Source of the DNA: Colletotrichum lupini
Taxonomy: Eukaryota > Ascomycota > Sordariomycetes > Glomerellales > Glomerellaceae
DNA length: 64,000 bases
NCBI RefSeq assembly: GCF_023278565.1
Contig: NC_064681.1
Span: forward strand, 1,798,001-1,862,000
Reading direction: 5' to 3'
Numbering within the stretch: position 1 is the stretch's first letter; each line of letters opens with the position of its first letter. Positions 1 to 10,662 of the stretch are shown piece by piece. The notes under the pieces are model-generated. The model searched no databases and was not told where the DNA came from. It saw nothing but the letters and a program-made list of their open reading frames with translations. The position numbers and the translations under genes were made by a program.

Positions 1-141
1 CCCACCCCCACGAAGGGCCGATGCGGGCGTTGGCAGCTCTCTCCCAAGAGAGACGGAGGGGGAGGGAGAAGCCAAAACCGAGGGGGAAAACCCCCCAGAC
101 CTCGAGAATCATCAGGATGAGCTGACAATCTCTCTCTACAG

Positions 142-788
142 CTTACGTTGACACCAGGTAGCTTTGCACCAGCTTTTTGTTTTCGCGGCTTGCGCATCGC
201 GAGGGATTGTTGAGCTATACAATGGGCCATGGAGAACTGACGTGGGATCTGTAGCTTGGTCGGCACCGGCCACATTGACAAGGCCGCCATCATCAGCATC
301 GCCGGTGACAGCACGTGGGCGTCGAGCGCCGGTTTCACCGTATGTGATCCCGCCTTCAATGACCAACGAATAACTACATTTCTCTATCCGTACCACTACT
401 AACAATATCTCTTGCGCAACATAGCTCTCCGCCACGGAGATGAAGGTTGTTGCCGACATCGTTACCGGAAAGTCGGACGTCAAGGACAAGGCCTTTGCCG
501 ATGGCCTGTTCATCGGCGGCGAGAGATACGTCATGGCCCGTGCCGAGGAGGGTGCCATTTACGCACGAAAGGTTGGACGCCCATACACTCTGAAAGCACG
601 AAAAAAAACGTGGCATTGTCTGCAGAAGGGCTGACTTGAAATCACTTGAATAGGGCAAGGAGGGTATCGCCGTCGCCAAGTCTACCCAGGCCATCCTTCT
701 CGGCCACCACGGCGAGAACGCGCAGGCCGGCAGCGCTACTCTGGCGGTGGAGAAGCTGGCAGACTACCTCGTCAGTGTGAGCTACTAA
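142..788 (+). CDS. PFY1: Profilin, 5'-partial
   Basis: Profilin is a small cytosolic protein that binds G-actin and poly-proline and feeds actin to formins. Exons read here: 142-157, 255-339, 425-571 and 654-788 (TAA 786-788). They join in frame to give YVDTSLVGTGHIDKAAIIS at the N-terminal side and end in LADYLVSVSY, the expected profilin C-terminus. The first visible exon begins in phase 1, which fits a first exon encoding MSWQ plus one base. No such exon is present, so the start lies left of the window and bases 1-141 are intron 1, with branch-like CTGAC at 121-125 and acceptor TACAG ending at 141. With the missing exon the protein would be about 131 aa, the usual profilin length. Four introns in so short a gene is typical of fungal profilins. 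The family call is firm; the missing exon is inferred. Confidence 0.93.
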
Positions 789-1335
789 GAATACCAGCCA
801 GGGTGGAGGAGGTGATGGCGTAGACGAGGGGGCACGCGGGGGGATTTTTGCAACTAAAGGAAACAAACCCCTGGAGTTTACTGTGTGCGAGGCAGGCTGG
901 GCATCTCGCTCCCGCGTACACACGAGGATGTTGACACTACGAATCGACGAACACTAGATTAGCAAGAGTTTACCAATGGCGGAATCTTTGCTTAGCCGCG
1001 GCTACGTTCGAGCCCGAAATGCGCCAACCATGTATGTCAATGACATGTCTTTCCGTCCTATGTGTGCCAGATGGTTTCTCAAGTGTGTCCTTCCATTCAT
1101 TCATTATCCTTGAGCGAGTTTCGTCGTCTCTAGACAAAGGTTTCGCCCTTGCTCTAAGAACCGAAAACAAATCCGCGTATAATTACAAGCCTTTATCAAA
1201 TCATAGGTTCAGGGCCCAACCTGCGCCGTTATGGTATACAATCCCGTCTATACGCTATCCTCCTCATTCCAGTGGCTTCCCCGAAAATCATTGATACGTT
1301 GATACATCCCTCCCGACCGCCTTCCAATGGAATAT
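789..1335. other. Gap between convergent profilin and GOT1
   Basis: This 547-bp stretch holds the 3' ends of two convergent genes. It is moderately AT-rich, with no frame resembling a protein and no RNA gene seen. Confidence 0.6.
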
Positions 1336-2106
1336 TTACACAGGCAACTCAGCGTTCCGGCGACCGACACCAGACCGGTCGACCGCGGTGCCGATATACG
1401 GCCCGATGACGGGGATGTTACGCGCAAAAGCGGCAATCGTGCCGAGGAAGTCGCCAAAGAGGACCATGATGCCGTAGAGCTCGACGCAGAAGCCGATTAG
1501 GGGCCACCGTAGCAGGATCAGGGTAAGACCGCCAAAGAAGGCGGCCGTGCCCTTTGCCTTTTGTTTCCGCGCGAAGAAGAGGAGCGTCTTTTGGGGTCCG
1601 ATGATGATGGTCAGGCCGATGAGGAAGAGAATCTATTGCATTTCAAGGGTCAGCTACTTGCGTGTAGGTGGTCGTTGACTCTGTGGTCAGGGAGGAGGGA
1701 GGAGGGGAGTTTCGTACGTTTCCCATGGCCAGCCTGAGAAAGGATCGGGTTAGCTGTGTCGGGAAAGTCAAAGGAGGAGAACAAATCCGCAAGGAACGAC
1801 TTACATTGCTCGGTCAAAGAACAGCATCACTCCACCGATGAGGAAGAAACCTCCTGTCGCAAGCGCAGAGAAGTTAGCCACCGTGAATCCTACTTGCTGT
1901 ATGTGCTACTCGATGCGCCAGAGAGGTAGTGATGGCGGCGCAAACGTACCTCCAGAGCAGAAGATTACTCCAATTTCTGTAAGAACAAAGGTCAGCTACG
2001 GTCCTTGACAGTGGTGTAGAAGCTGCGCAACATGGTTCCGGTGCGGTATTGCCTATGACGGCTTGGCGGCGCAAAAAGACGTACTTTGAGAGTCGGACAT
2101 CCACAT
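1336..2106 (-). CDS. GOT1: Vesicle transport protein Got1
   Basis: Got1 is a small four-helix membrane protein of COPII vesicles and the Golgi that supports ER-to-Golgi transport and vesicle fusion. Five exons on the minus strand: 2106-2085, 1976-1950, 1853-1805, 1733-1718 and 1632-1336 (TAA), 411 nt, 136 aa. The protein starts MWMSDSQKIGVIFCSGG, continues FFLIGGVMLFFDRAMLAMGN, then ILFLIGLTIIIGPQKTLLFF, and ends RRNAELPV, all in the order expected of fungal Got1. The third exon could begin further upstream, but CTAAC at about 1875-1879 followed by GCGACAG ending at 1854 gives exactly the family spacing, so that acceptor was chosen. It is convergent with profilin. The last exon carries 98 of the 136 residues and two of the hydrophobic segments. 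Confidence 0.92.
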
Positions 2107-3460
2107 TGACGCCATCTTGGGTGTATGCTCCTAGCTTCGTTGGAGTTGTGTGGTAGGAAGAGAAGGGAGCTTCGATTCGATCGGATCGTTCGAGGGTAAA
2201 GGTTTCTTTCGTTTTCCGTAGGAAGGTAGCTGTACAATCGGAAGGGTCCGAAAAGAGCGTTGTAATCGCGAAAAGAGAGGATGAGAGATACGCGAGAGAG
2301 GATTGGCGTACACAGGGCTGTTGGACTGAGCTGCCGTAATTCTTTAGATTAGGCAAAGAACAGATCACCAGGGGGAAAGGTGCCGGCCGCTGGCACGCGA
2401 GCAGGGGTCTTTGCTGCAAGTTCCTGTTGCTTGGCCGCGCGCCGTCACACAACGAACCTAACTCTTGGGGGTTTTGGGGGGTGGTGTGCACCAAAAGCCA
2501 CTAGGAATAATTGGGTCCCTCTAGCAAGGTAACCAATTACAACGTGGGTTCAATTTTCCCACGATGGATTTAACCCGCGCTGTACTCCGTAGTTGGAAAA
2601 AAATCAACCTGCTTTCTTGAACATCAACTCAGTGTTGAGTTCGCCTTGAAGGGCTCGACGACACGCGTATCAGGACCGACCCGCTGGCGAGCACACGACC
2701 ATCAACAGTACAGTCAGGAAATACTCTTCAGCCTTTCCTACACGGCGTTCATTGATGCATGGCGCAACTGGTCTCACAAACCGCTCTTCGTGAGGTTATC
2801 CAGCTGGGCAACTGCGGTATAAGATTTGGGAAGATCTCATGACGGAGTGTTTGAGCTCTACCATGGAAATTCATGAGCGTTCCTCTTTTGTGGACACAAG
2901 AGGATAGCATCTATACCACCAGCTCCGATATAGACGAGCAAGATCGTCCCCCGGCCGTGGTTCCGGATTCGAGCAAGTCAGAGGCTCGACGACAAAACCG
3001 GTAAGGAAAACACAGCTGCATAGCAGTTCCGCCGCGACGGCTGTAGCTTTAAGCTACGGCAACTGAGTATCGTCTCTCAATACGTTCTCGGTAATCTGTC
3101 GATTCACAGGCGAAGAACAATAGTTTATCACGATTAAGCCGGAGTGTCATCTAACACCCTATGCTGAAAGGCGCAGGGCTGCATAGTTGAGATTTGACTT
3201 TGTTGGTCGCACATCCATAGATTCCTGCACCCTAGTAGCTCATCCTCATGAAGAACAATCATCGTATTGACTTGAAAACGACTCGTTCCGCTCGACACCC
3301 CCAGTAACTCCGAAACTTGGTTCATGACCACAGTTGTTGACCCCCAGTAACGCCTAAACAAGGAAACCTGCAGCATCGTGCCTTATGCCTCCTGCCGCCG
3401 CCGTCATTCTCTGTCCAATCCACAAGATGTATCCGTAAGATGTAAGGCAGTAGACACCCC
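2107..3460. other. Gap upstream of GOT1 / downstream of IES6
   Basis: About 1.35 kb with no supportable gene. It should contain the GOT1 promoter and the IES6 3' end. One copy of the dispersed 9-mer TACTCCGTA is at 2583-2591. Short frames here have no conserved features. Confidence 0.55.
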
Positions 3461-4099
3461 TTATTTGAGAACAGTATGCGCACCACGCGCTTCGAGATAC
3501 TGCTCAGCCGCGCCCTGCGGCAAAGTTCGAATCAGCCCAAACACCTCCTTGTCGTGATACCTCAGCCGCGTCTTGGGATCGACATACGGCGCCGGCAGCC
3601 CCGTGATATCGCAGTACCGCTTCGTGTGCGCCAGCGACGGCGCCGACTCGACGTTGGTGTAGGTAACACTCGGGCCCGAGCCCCCGCCGGCGGCACCACC
3701 ACCGTTGGGGCGCAGACTCTTTTCAAGAACAAGCTTCAACAGGCTGCGCGAGGCCTGCGCGAGGTTCGGGTTGTTGTCGTTGTTGCCGCTGCCGTTGCCG
3801 GCGGCTGGCGTCGAGGCGCCGCTGGTAGAGAGGCCGTCGTCGTCGTTGCCGCCGCGGCCGCCCCGCGTCGTCCGCGCCGGCGTGGCCGCAGCGCTGCCCT
3901 CTTCTTGTTGCGGGGTCGCCAGGGCTGAGGCCTCGCGGCGGGAGGCATCGCCGAGGATGGTCTTGATGTTCTTGTTGCGGCGCTGGTTGGGTTTCCAGGA
4001 CGGGTTGCGGAAGCTCTTGTGAATGGAGTGGATGTCGAGCTCGTCGAGGAGGGCTTGGTGGGCTAGTTGCGCCTCTGTAGCTTCTTTCGGGGCCGCCAT
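3461..4099 (-). CDS. IES6: INO80 complex subunit Ies6 (YL1-C domain)
   Basis: Ies6 is a nuclear subunit of the INO80 chromatin remodeller; with Arp5 it forms a module that couples ATP hydrolysis to nucleosome sliding. This is a single exon of 212 aa. ATG at 4099 lies in a good AAAATGGC context and is the only Met before the conserved N-terminal block (HKSFRNPSWKPNQRRNKNIK, residues 27-46). Residues about 76-145 are Gly/Asn/Ser/Thr-rich and probably disordered. The C-terminus carries the YL1-C signature YCDITGLPAPYVDPKTRLRY (162-181) followed by HDKEVFGLI. Swr1-complex YL1/Vps72 shares this domain but is much longer, so Ies6 is the better call. The gene is divergent from DAD4 and 1.3 kb from ARP5, its known partner. 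Confidence 0.93.
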   Translation of the reverse strand: MAAPKEATEAQLAHQALLDELDIHSIHKSFRNPSWKPNQRRNKNIKTILGDASRREASALATPQQEEGSAAATPARTTRGGRGGNDDDGLSTSGASTPAAGNGSGNNDNNPNLAQASRSLLKLVLEKSLRPNGGGAAGGGSGPSVTYTNVESAPSLAHTKRYCDITGLPAPYVDPKTRLRYHDKEVFGLIRTLPQGAAEQYLEARGAHTVLK

Positions 4100-4373
4100 T
4101 TTAGTTGGAATGTGGTATCGTGTGGTTTTGGGGTTTCAAACTGCGATGATACGGCTTTGCTGTATCCATTGGAGGCGGATGGCTGGTTGCGCAACAGGAG
4201 GGAAGCAGTGGCCGGGTAGCTTATTCTGCCGTTCCTTACCGCTGAGCGGGAGCTCGGTGTGATCGGTGAGTTGTGCCTAGAGCGCTGTTCGAGTTAAGTC
4301 ATCTACGATTGCGGTGGGGTACATGTAACAGAGTAAACAAACACACCACAACCACAAATACGTGCCTAACAAA
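4100..4373. promoter_or_regulatory. Divergent IES6-DAD4 promoter region
   Basis: Only 274 bp separate the IES6 start (minus) from the DAD4 start (plus), so both promoters must lie or overlap here. No clear TATA box was seen. The shared-promoter role is inferred from spacing alone. Confidence 0.6.
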
Positions 4374-4814
4374 ATGGTATGATACCAACCTTGGTCACTC
4401 GCAGCGCAGACGAATAGACATGTTAACGAATAGAGTAGGAGAGTCCTCACGAACACCAACAGAACCTGCTGCTTTCTCGCATTATTACCAATGTGGTATG
4501 TCGCTCTCTAACAACCCTAGGTCATTACGACTTACACAGTTCCAGGAGAAACTCAACGAGGCGGTGATGGTCATGAATAGATCACTGCAGGTAATTTACC
4601 CATTCTTATTCTATGACACTTTGCTGTGACTGATGTCGGTTTCAGGAGATCAACATTGAGAACATGAATGTCGAGCTCGTCGCTCAGATGTTCAAGAACT
4701 ACCAGTCTAATGTCTTGTTCCATCTTGAGGGTACGTTTCTTGTCATTATGCAGACCTTCGTGAAGCAATTTTAACACTTGACCAGCTACGGACAACCTGA
4801 AGCCGCCTGCATGA
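4374..4814 (+). CDS. DAD4: DASH complex subunit Dad4
   Basis: Dad4 is a subunit of the fungal DASH/Dam1 ring that couples kinetochores to microtubule ends. Five coding exons: 4374-4376, 4439-4495, 4546-4590, 4646-4730 and 4786-4814 (TGA), 219 nt, 72 aa, exactly the usual Dad4 length. The protein begins [12 protein letters not shown], then [35 protein letters not shown], and ends TDNLKPPA. The first coding exon is the ATG alone, followed at once by GTATGA. For the third exon, acceptor TTCCAG ending at 4545 was preferred over ACACAG (4539) because it avoids a two-residue Phe-Gln insertion and fits the CTAAC branch at 4508-4512. A gene finder requiring long exons would miss this gene. Confidence 0.93.
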
Positions 4815-5416
4815 ACATGGCGGAACTCGTCGTTAGGTGCTGGGTGTATGGATGAGGAATGAGACAAGACTGATGACATTTCCGGCGCACTTCACGAGCC
4901 ATAGAGCAGATACCCACTGAGAAGCCATAACTGGAGGAAAGCTTCAGAATTCTGAATTGACCGCATTTCCCACCCTTCTTCAAATGGCCATGATTAAAGG
5001 CAGTCGCAAGTTTGGCAGACCCGAAAGTGAATGTGATAGTTCCCCTTTTGAACAAAACACCGAGGGGCGAGACGCTGGTTGCACTTGATTCACCCACGTA
5101 GTACTATTACCTTTGCTACGCTAAGATCGCGTAGCTGCGCTGCGACCCGAGTAGCACAAGCCGGTAGGGGTCCACTGAAATTTACAGCCTCGCAGCCTCG
5201 CAACAACGGCGCATCACAACTTCATCAACCGTAATCAAGTAGACGCATTGAACGCGACGCACGTGGCGTAGACGCTCCCTACCTTAACGAACCTTCCCGT
5301 TGAAGACGCCGCCAGCTATACAGCTTCGAAATCCATCATATACTGCCCGTAAATCCCCGAAGCATGGTCTGTCGCACTGCGACACCCTAGACTTTTCCCA
5401 ACACACGAACATCGCG
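4815..5416. other. DAD4-ARP5 gap
   Basis: About 600 bp between two genes on the same strand. It holds the DAD4 3' end and the ARP5 promoter and leader. No other gene seen. Confidence 0.55.
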
Positions 5417-7863
5417 ATGGCGCCCTCAGCTACGGGCGAGCTCCCTCCTCTGCCAGGACCTCCCGAGAGGACGTACCCTCCAGCCAAGATCTTCCAAGTC
5501 AAGGAGGCTAAGTTCGAGAAGCCGATCCCGGTACAGCAGGATGGACGGGAGAAGGCATCGGCGCAGTCCTCCCGAGGCGCGGCCATTGTAATTGACAATG
5601 GTAAGCTCGCAGGCGTTCCGAAAACGCATGTGGCGGAGCGGCTGTTTGACTGACTGTCGATAGGATCTTCGGCCGTCCGTGCAGGATGGTCATTTGAAGA
5701 GAAGCCGAGGCTCAACATCCCACCGATCATGGCCAAATACCGCGACCGAAAAGCCGGAAAGACGTATTCCTTTGCAGGCAGCGACTGCTATGCCGACACG
5801 ACTGCGAGGAGTCACACACGTTATGCGCACGAGCAAGGGACGGGTATTGTGAGCAATTGGGATGTCATGGAGCATGTTCTCGACTACATCTTTCTCAAAC
5901 TCGGCTTGAACGGAGATGATGCATCCATCGACATGCCCATTATCATGACGGAGGCGGTAGCCAACTTGCCGTACTCCCGGAAATGTAAGCTGGTCTCTCG
6001 CAGCATGTGAAGACCAACAGCTAACACGTCTATGAAGCCATGACAGAAATCATCTTCGAATGCTACGGCGCGCCCTCCCTAGCATACGGCATCGACTCCC
6101 TCTTCTCGTACACACACAACAAGGGAAACACAGGCATCGTAGTTTCGTCATCCTACACCTCGACACACGTGATACCCGTTTACAATCACAAGGCCCTGCT
6201 GAGCCAAGCCACAAGATTGAACTGGGGAGGATGGCATGCGGCAGAGTACCTGCTGAAGCTGATTAGGCTCAAGTACCCTGCTTTCAACGGGAAGCTCAAC
6301 GTGTCCCAGGCAGAGCACATGCTCCGCGACCATGCCTACGTTTCAAAAGACTACAACACTGAGTTAGGAGGCTACTTGGATTGGACAGGCCTTGAAGACC
6401 GGGACATTGTCATCCAGTACCCTTTTACAGAGGAGGTCATTGTGCAAAAGACGGAAGAGGAGTTGGCTCGTATTGCTGAGCGGAAGAAGGAGAGCGGCAG
6501 GCGGTTACAGGAACAAGCTGCGAAGATGCGCCTCGAGAAGCTGATGCGCAAGGAGAACGAGCTCGAACAGTACAAGAAGCTCCAGATCAAGCTGGAGCAG
6601 CAGACCAACAAGAAGGAGGTCAGGCGGCTGCTCGATAGCAACGACCTCAAGGATGAAGCTGCTCTCGAGAGAGCCATCGCCACCCTTGAGAAGGCGGTCA
6701 AGAAGGCGCGCACAAAGGACGTTGGCGGTGACCCTGCAGAGGAGCAGCAAGAGCCAGTATTCGACCTGCTCGACGTACCAGACGAGGAGCTCGACGACGC
6801 CGGCATCAAGGCCAAGCGCCAGCAGAAGCTCATGAAGTCCAACCACGACGCGCGCGCCCGCGCCAAGGCCGAAAAGGAGGCCGAGAAGGCCCGCGTCGAG
6901 GAGGAGAAGCGGCTAGACGTGGAGCGCCGCGAGAACGACCTCGAGGGCTGGCTCGAGGAGAGGCGCCAGGCGCGCGAGGTGACGCTGCAAAAGATGAAGG
7001 AGCGCGAGCGCCTCAAGCAGGACCTGGGCAACCGCAAGTCGCTCGCCTCGCAGATCCGCATGAAGAGCATCGCCAACCTCGCGTCCGACAACCCGGTCAA
7101 GAAGCGGCGCCGCGGCGGCGACGACGACAATTTCGGACAAAACGACGACGACTGGGGCGTGTACCGCCAAATCACCGTCGGCGACAACAGCGACGACGAG
7201 CAGGAAGAAGAAAACCTCGAGGCGAACCTCAAGACGTACGAGGAGGACCTTCTGCGCTACGATCCGAATTTCGGCTACGAGGACACCCACGAGGCCAAGA
7301 CGGACTGGTCGACGTCGATGCTTCACGCTTTCGCGCGCGGCCCGCGGCCCTTTGACGCCGGCTCCCAGGCCGAGCTGAACCAGATCCACCTCAACGTCGA
7401 GCGCATCCGCGTGCCCGAGGTCGTCTTTCAGCCGTCCATCGCAGGCGTCGACCAGGGCGGCCTCATCGAGATTGTCGGCGATATACTCAACCAGCGCCTG
7501 GGCGGCGTGTCGAACCGCGAAGATTTCCTAAAGGATGTCTTCCTCACGGGCGGCAACACGCTCTTCCAGGGCTTCGACGAGCGTCTCCGCGAGGGGCTGA
7601 GGCCTCTTCTCCCCGCCGGCGCGCCGCTCGCCATCCGCCGCGCCGAGGACGCCCTCCTCGACGCGTGGAAGGGCGCTGCCGGGTGGGCTGGGTCGGATGC
7701 CTGGAAGGCTGCTACCATTACGCGGGAGGAGTATCAGGAGAAGGGCTCTGAGTATCTCAAGGTAAGTTCACCCAAACCATTCCCCCCCATTTCTGAAACT
7801 AGACAACAGACTGACACGATGTGATCATAGGAGCACGACCTGGGCAACACTTCATATGTATGA
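5417..7863 (+). CDS. ARP5: Actin-related protein Arp5, INO80 subunit
   Basis: Arp5 is a nuclear actin-fold protein that binds Ies6 inside INO80. Four exons: 5417-5600, 5664-5984, 6038-7761 and 7831-7863 (TGA), 2262 nt, 753 aa. The actin-like phosphate loop IVIDNGSSAVRAGWS is at about residues 58-72; MPIIMTEAVANLPYSRKSM and EIIFECYGAPSLAYGIDSLF follow; the second nucleotide-loop block is FLTGGNTLFQGFDERL at about 668-683. Between them, at about 307-510, sits a highly charged Lys/Arg/Glu-rich coiled-coil insertion, the Arp5 hallmark that sets it apart from actin and other Arps, ending near a basic KKRRR stretch (about 522) that could be a nuclear signal. ATG 5417 is the first ATG in frame. The last exon is only 11 codons. 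ARP5 lies 1.3 kb from IES6, its complex partner. Confidence 0.95.
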
Positions 7864-8692
7864 TTACTTAACAAAAGGGGAGAAAACAGAGATCACGGAC
7901 GATGCGGGCGCTTTGCAGCAGTGGCGACTTATTTTACGGCTTAGGGAACGGGACGTCTCAAAGGGGTGAGGGCAAGAAAGGATGGGAGAAATTCAAATGC
8001 CGGGCCTTACATGTCAACGTATCTTTACATTTTACACGTCCTTCTTGCTAGTATGCCACCAGTCTTATTGACGAGAAAAAGCCAAGCTTTGCTATTTCTT
8101 CATGACTTCTTCGACACGCTCAGACCTATGTCTGTTTGTATTCCCGCGCGAGTGCAAATTGAGACGGGCTCCTTAGCTGCGTGAATGAGGGGGAATCAGA
8201 ACGATGACATCCATATAAGGCCATGCAAAACAGAATTTCTGCGGAGACTAATCTGTAATGAGACTTTCGAACGTTGCCTAGGTCTTTCCTCGGCTTCATG
8301 GCAATGAAGCATTGTCCGAGGTTATGACCAAGGGCTCCTTCCTCGATGTACATTTGCGTGTAGAACCGAGGGGGACAAATGACTAAAAATCAAAGACAAA
8401 GCCGGAGCTCGCCTCGAGGTTCCTATCAAGTTCCCATCAGGCCCTCAAATCTCCACCCTTTGACACTCTTCACTTCTCGTGTCAATGTTACAAGCACGAA
8501 TTCCCTACATCATCTCTCTTTTGAAGAAGTCAAGCCCGAGGGCATTGCAAACAAAACACCCGCAACGGGTGGATAGAAGCCATGCCGGTAACGCCAGTCC
8601 ACTAGTAATATCTTGACAAACCATTGTACCGCAACGCCAGCGACGTGAAAACCATGATTCAAATGCGACGCGCCCTCGTTTTCTTGGCGCGC
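7864..8692. other. Gap between convergent ARP5 and KapC gene
   Basis: About 830 bp containing the two 3' ends. No coding frame with conserved features was seen. Confidence 0.55.
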
Positions 8693-10662
8693 TCACATGG
8701 ACGCAGTCGGAGCCGGAAGGCCATCCGGTAGCGATGGGTCGACGGGTCCATCAGGCTCACGTTGCGGCTCCTCCTTAGTCACCGCCTCGGGCCTTGTGAA
8801 CTGATCTCTCTGCGCAAGCTGCTCCTGTGCCTGCAGACCGGCCACTGCCTGCGCAACGGCCTCAAGAGGACCAGCACCCGCATTGCTAGGCGGGGCTTCA
8901 GGACCACTTGTCGGGACCGAAGGAGGCGGGAGTGCAGGTTGCTGAAGGTTGACATTGGGCGGCGGCTGAGGGATTTCGGTCTGAAGATCGAGCAAGCGCG
9001 ACTGGAGGTGAATCACGTACTCGCGCAACGCGTAATTCTCTGACTGCATCGTCTTGTACTGTCCCTCCATTTCCATGTAGTCTCTAACTTGCTGCTCAAG
9101 CTTCTTGATGTATCCCTCCTTTCGCTGACGGAAAGCTCTCTGCGGCGCATTCAAGTTAGCTCAAGCTCATCATCAGGTCGCATTGGAGAATTGATTTGGG
9201 GTGGGCGCGCCGGATGCAATTGGCGCTGTCGCAGTGATTGGTTGATGAGCCAGTAATAGTGTCCCATGTATCAAGAGCACTGCGACAGTCATCTGCGACA
9301 CGCGCGAGGCATATTACGCGCCATTGACCCAGCGCACCTTCCCAATTATTATTATCGTACCTGGGCAGCTCGGTTTTGCGCGGCGCGCTTGGATTGTGAC
9401 AATTCGCGCTTAGCTTTGCGACCCTCCGCGCCGTCATCCAAGTCCATTTCTGTAGGAGAATGAGTAGGAGGCGCAATGGAAGGACCGGCAGCCGTCACGG
9501 GAGGCGCGATTTGCTGCTGCGGTTGAGGTGGTACACCAGCGGGCATCATGTTGACGGCTGGAGCTTGCGTGATTCGAGCTCGAAGGTCAGGGTGGATATG
9601 CGCTTCCGGGTCGGCCTGGTTATTAACTATCGGTGGCAAGACGTCAGTGGGCGATGTAGAGCCGTTACTATAGCCATGTGCCGGCGGCGGTGGTGACGCG
9701 GTCAAAGGGTTGGGAGCTTGAGGGCGAGCTCCACGAGCTGGGCCGGTCGCGTTGTCTGTCGAGCCGGGCGCGGTATGCTTGCTGAGTAGCTCAAGCTGCG
9801 CGCGCAAGTGGGCGTCTATGGACAACACATATCATGTCAGCAAGCAGTGTCCAGGTTCGGTATAAAATCAAAACTCGTCATCAAAGGCAAGTGAGATTCA
9901 GGGACCGTTTTGGCTTGAAAAGGTAAGATAAATCGAGGCTTGAAAGACTTGAGAGTTTGGCGTTGTCGCCGGAGCAGCAGGGATATGTGGGGATGGAAGA
10001 TGCGCCGTGAGACGATGGGAGAAGGTTTGAAAATGGTCCATTCGACAGCCGCATAAGCCGGATTTCTGTCTTTGATTCGGTCTGCCTCTGTTTCAAGCTT
10101 CTGTCCATACAGAAACGAACGAGGGCAATCATGTATCTCAGACAGCTGCTGGCCTGCAGTAGTCGCTGATGGACGGAAAGCTGATGGGGGAAGGGGAGTG
10201 ATTACATATCAACGCTGGCAAGAGGTAGCCAGGCCTCTCCCAGGATATAGCAGGTATTGATGATTGTAACGTAGTTCAGAGTGAGAAAGAGGGTTCGTCT
10301 CACTCAAAGTACATGAGATCCGAGCCAAGTACAATGTACTGAGTAGTGAACGAAAGATGAGGTAAGGCAAATGGCTAGGACAGCTGCCGGAGGGCGGATT
10401 TGCGAAAGAGGTGGAAGAGGGAGAGAGGGCAAAGGTCAGAGAGGAACGGTACGGGATCGACGGAGTTTGGCAGAGCGCTCGCTGGTCGGGCGAAACGGCG
10501 AGTTGGTGGGATGAATAGAACAGGACATGAGGATAGGGATCGGGAAACAGAGGAATGAGAAACGAGGAAGGTGAGTAGTAGCTTACCTGTGTTAGTGGTG
10601 GTATTCGCAGAGGACGAGGGTGAAGCGCTCTGCATCTTCAAGCTCCGGTTCTGACTCAGCAT
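8693..10662 (-). CDS. kapC: bZIP transcription factor, KapC type
   Basis: A probable DNA-binding regulator of the fungal KapC (Yap/Pap-like) bZIP class. Three exons: 10662-10587, 9815-9361 and 9139-8693 (TGA), 978 nt, 325 aa. The basic region is KRELSQSKRAAQNRAAQ continuing into RAFRQRKEGYIKKLEQQV, with the N-x7-R core (NRAAQRAFR); the last intron falls between the AAQ and the following Arg inside this motif. A leucine-zipper-like segment follows (ENYALREYVIHLQSRLL), then a Pro/Gln-rich tail. The N-terminal half is Pro/Ala/Gln-rich and probably disordered. The 771-nt first intron is long for this window. The KapC name rests on the bZIP plus the LREYVIHLQSRLLD block and the simple three-part layout; targets cannot be read from sequence. 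The first exon is the least certain part, since an additional 5' exon cannot be excluded. Confidence 0.85.

Noticed and set aside
117..124. ATGAGCTG just before the first visible profilin exon, resembling the MSW start of profilin
   Set aside because: It lacks the following G and a donor; it overlaps the CTGAC branch site of the intron, and joining it to 142 breaks frame. The real first exon must lie left of the window.
1874..2494. A 206-codon minus-strand frame across GOT1
   Set aside because: Wrong frame relative to the GOT1 exons and runs through its introns.
5300..5416. N-terminal extension of ARP5 upstream of ATG 5417
   Set aside because: It would begin at a TTG; the first ATG in frame is 5417 and the extension has no family resemblance.
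6372..7232. A 286-codon minus-strand frame inside ARP5
   Set aside because: Ser/Arg-rich shadow of the Glu/Lys/Arg-rich ARP5 insertion; no start or splice support.
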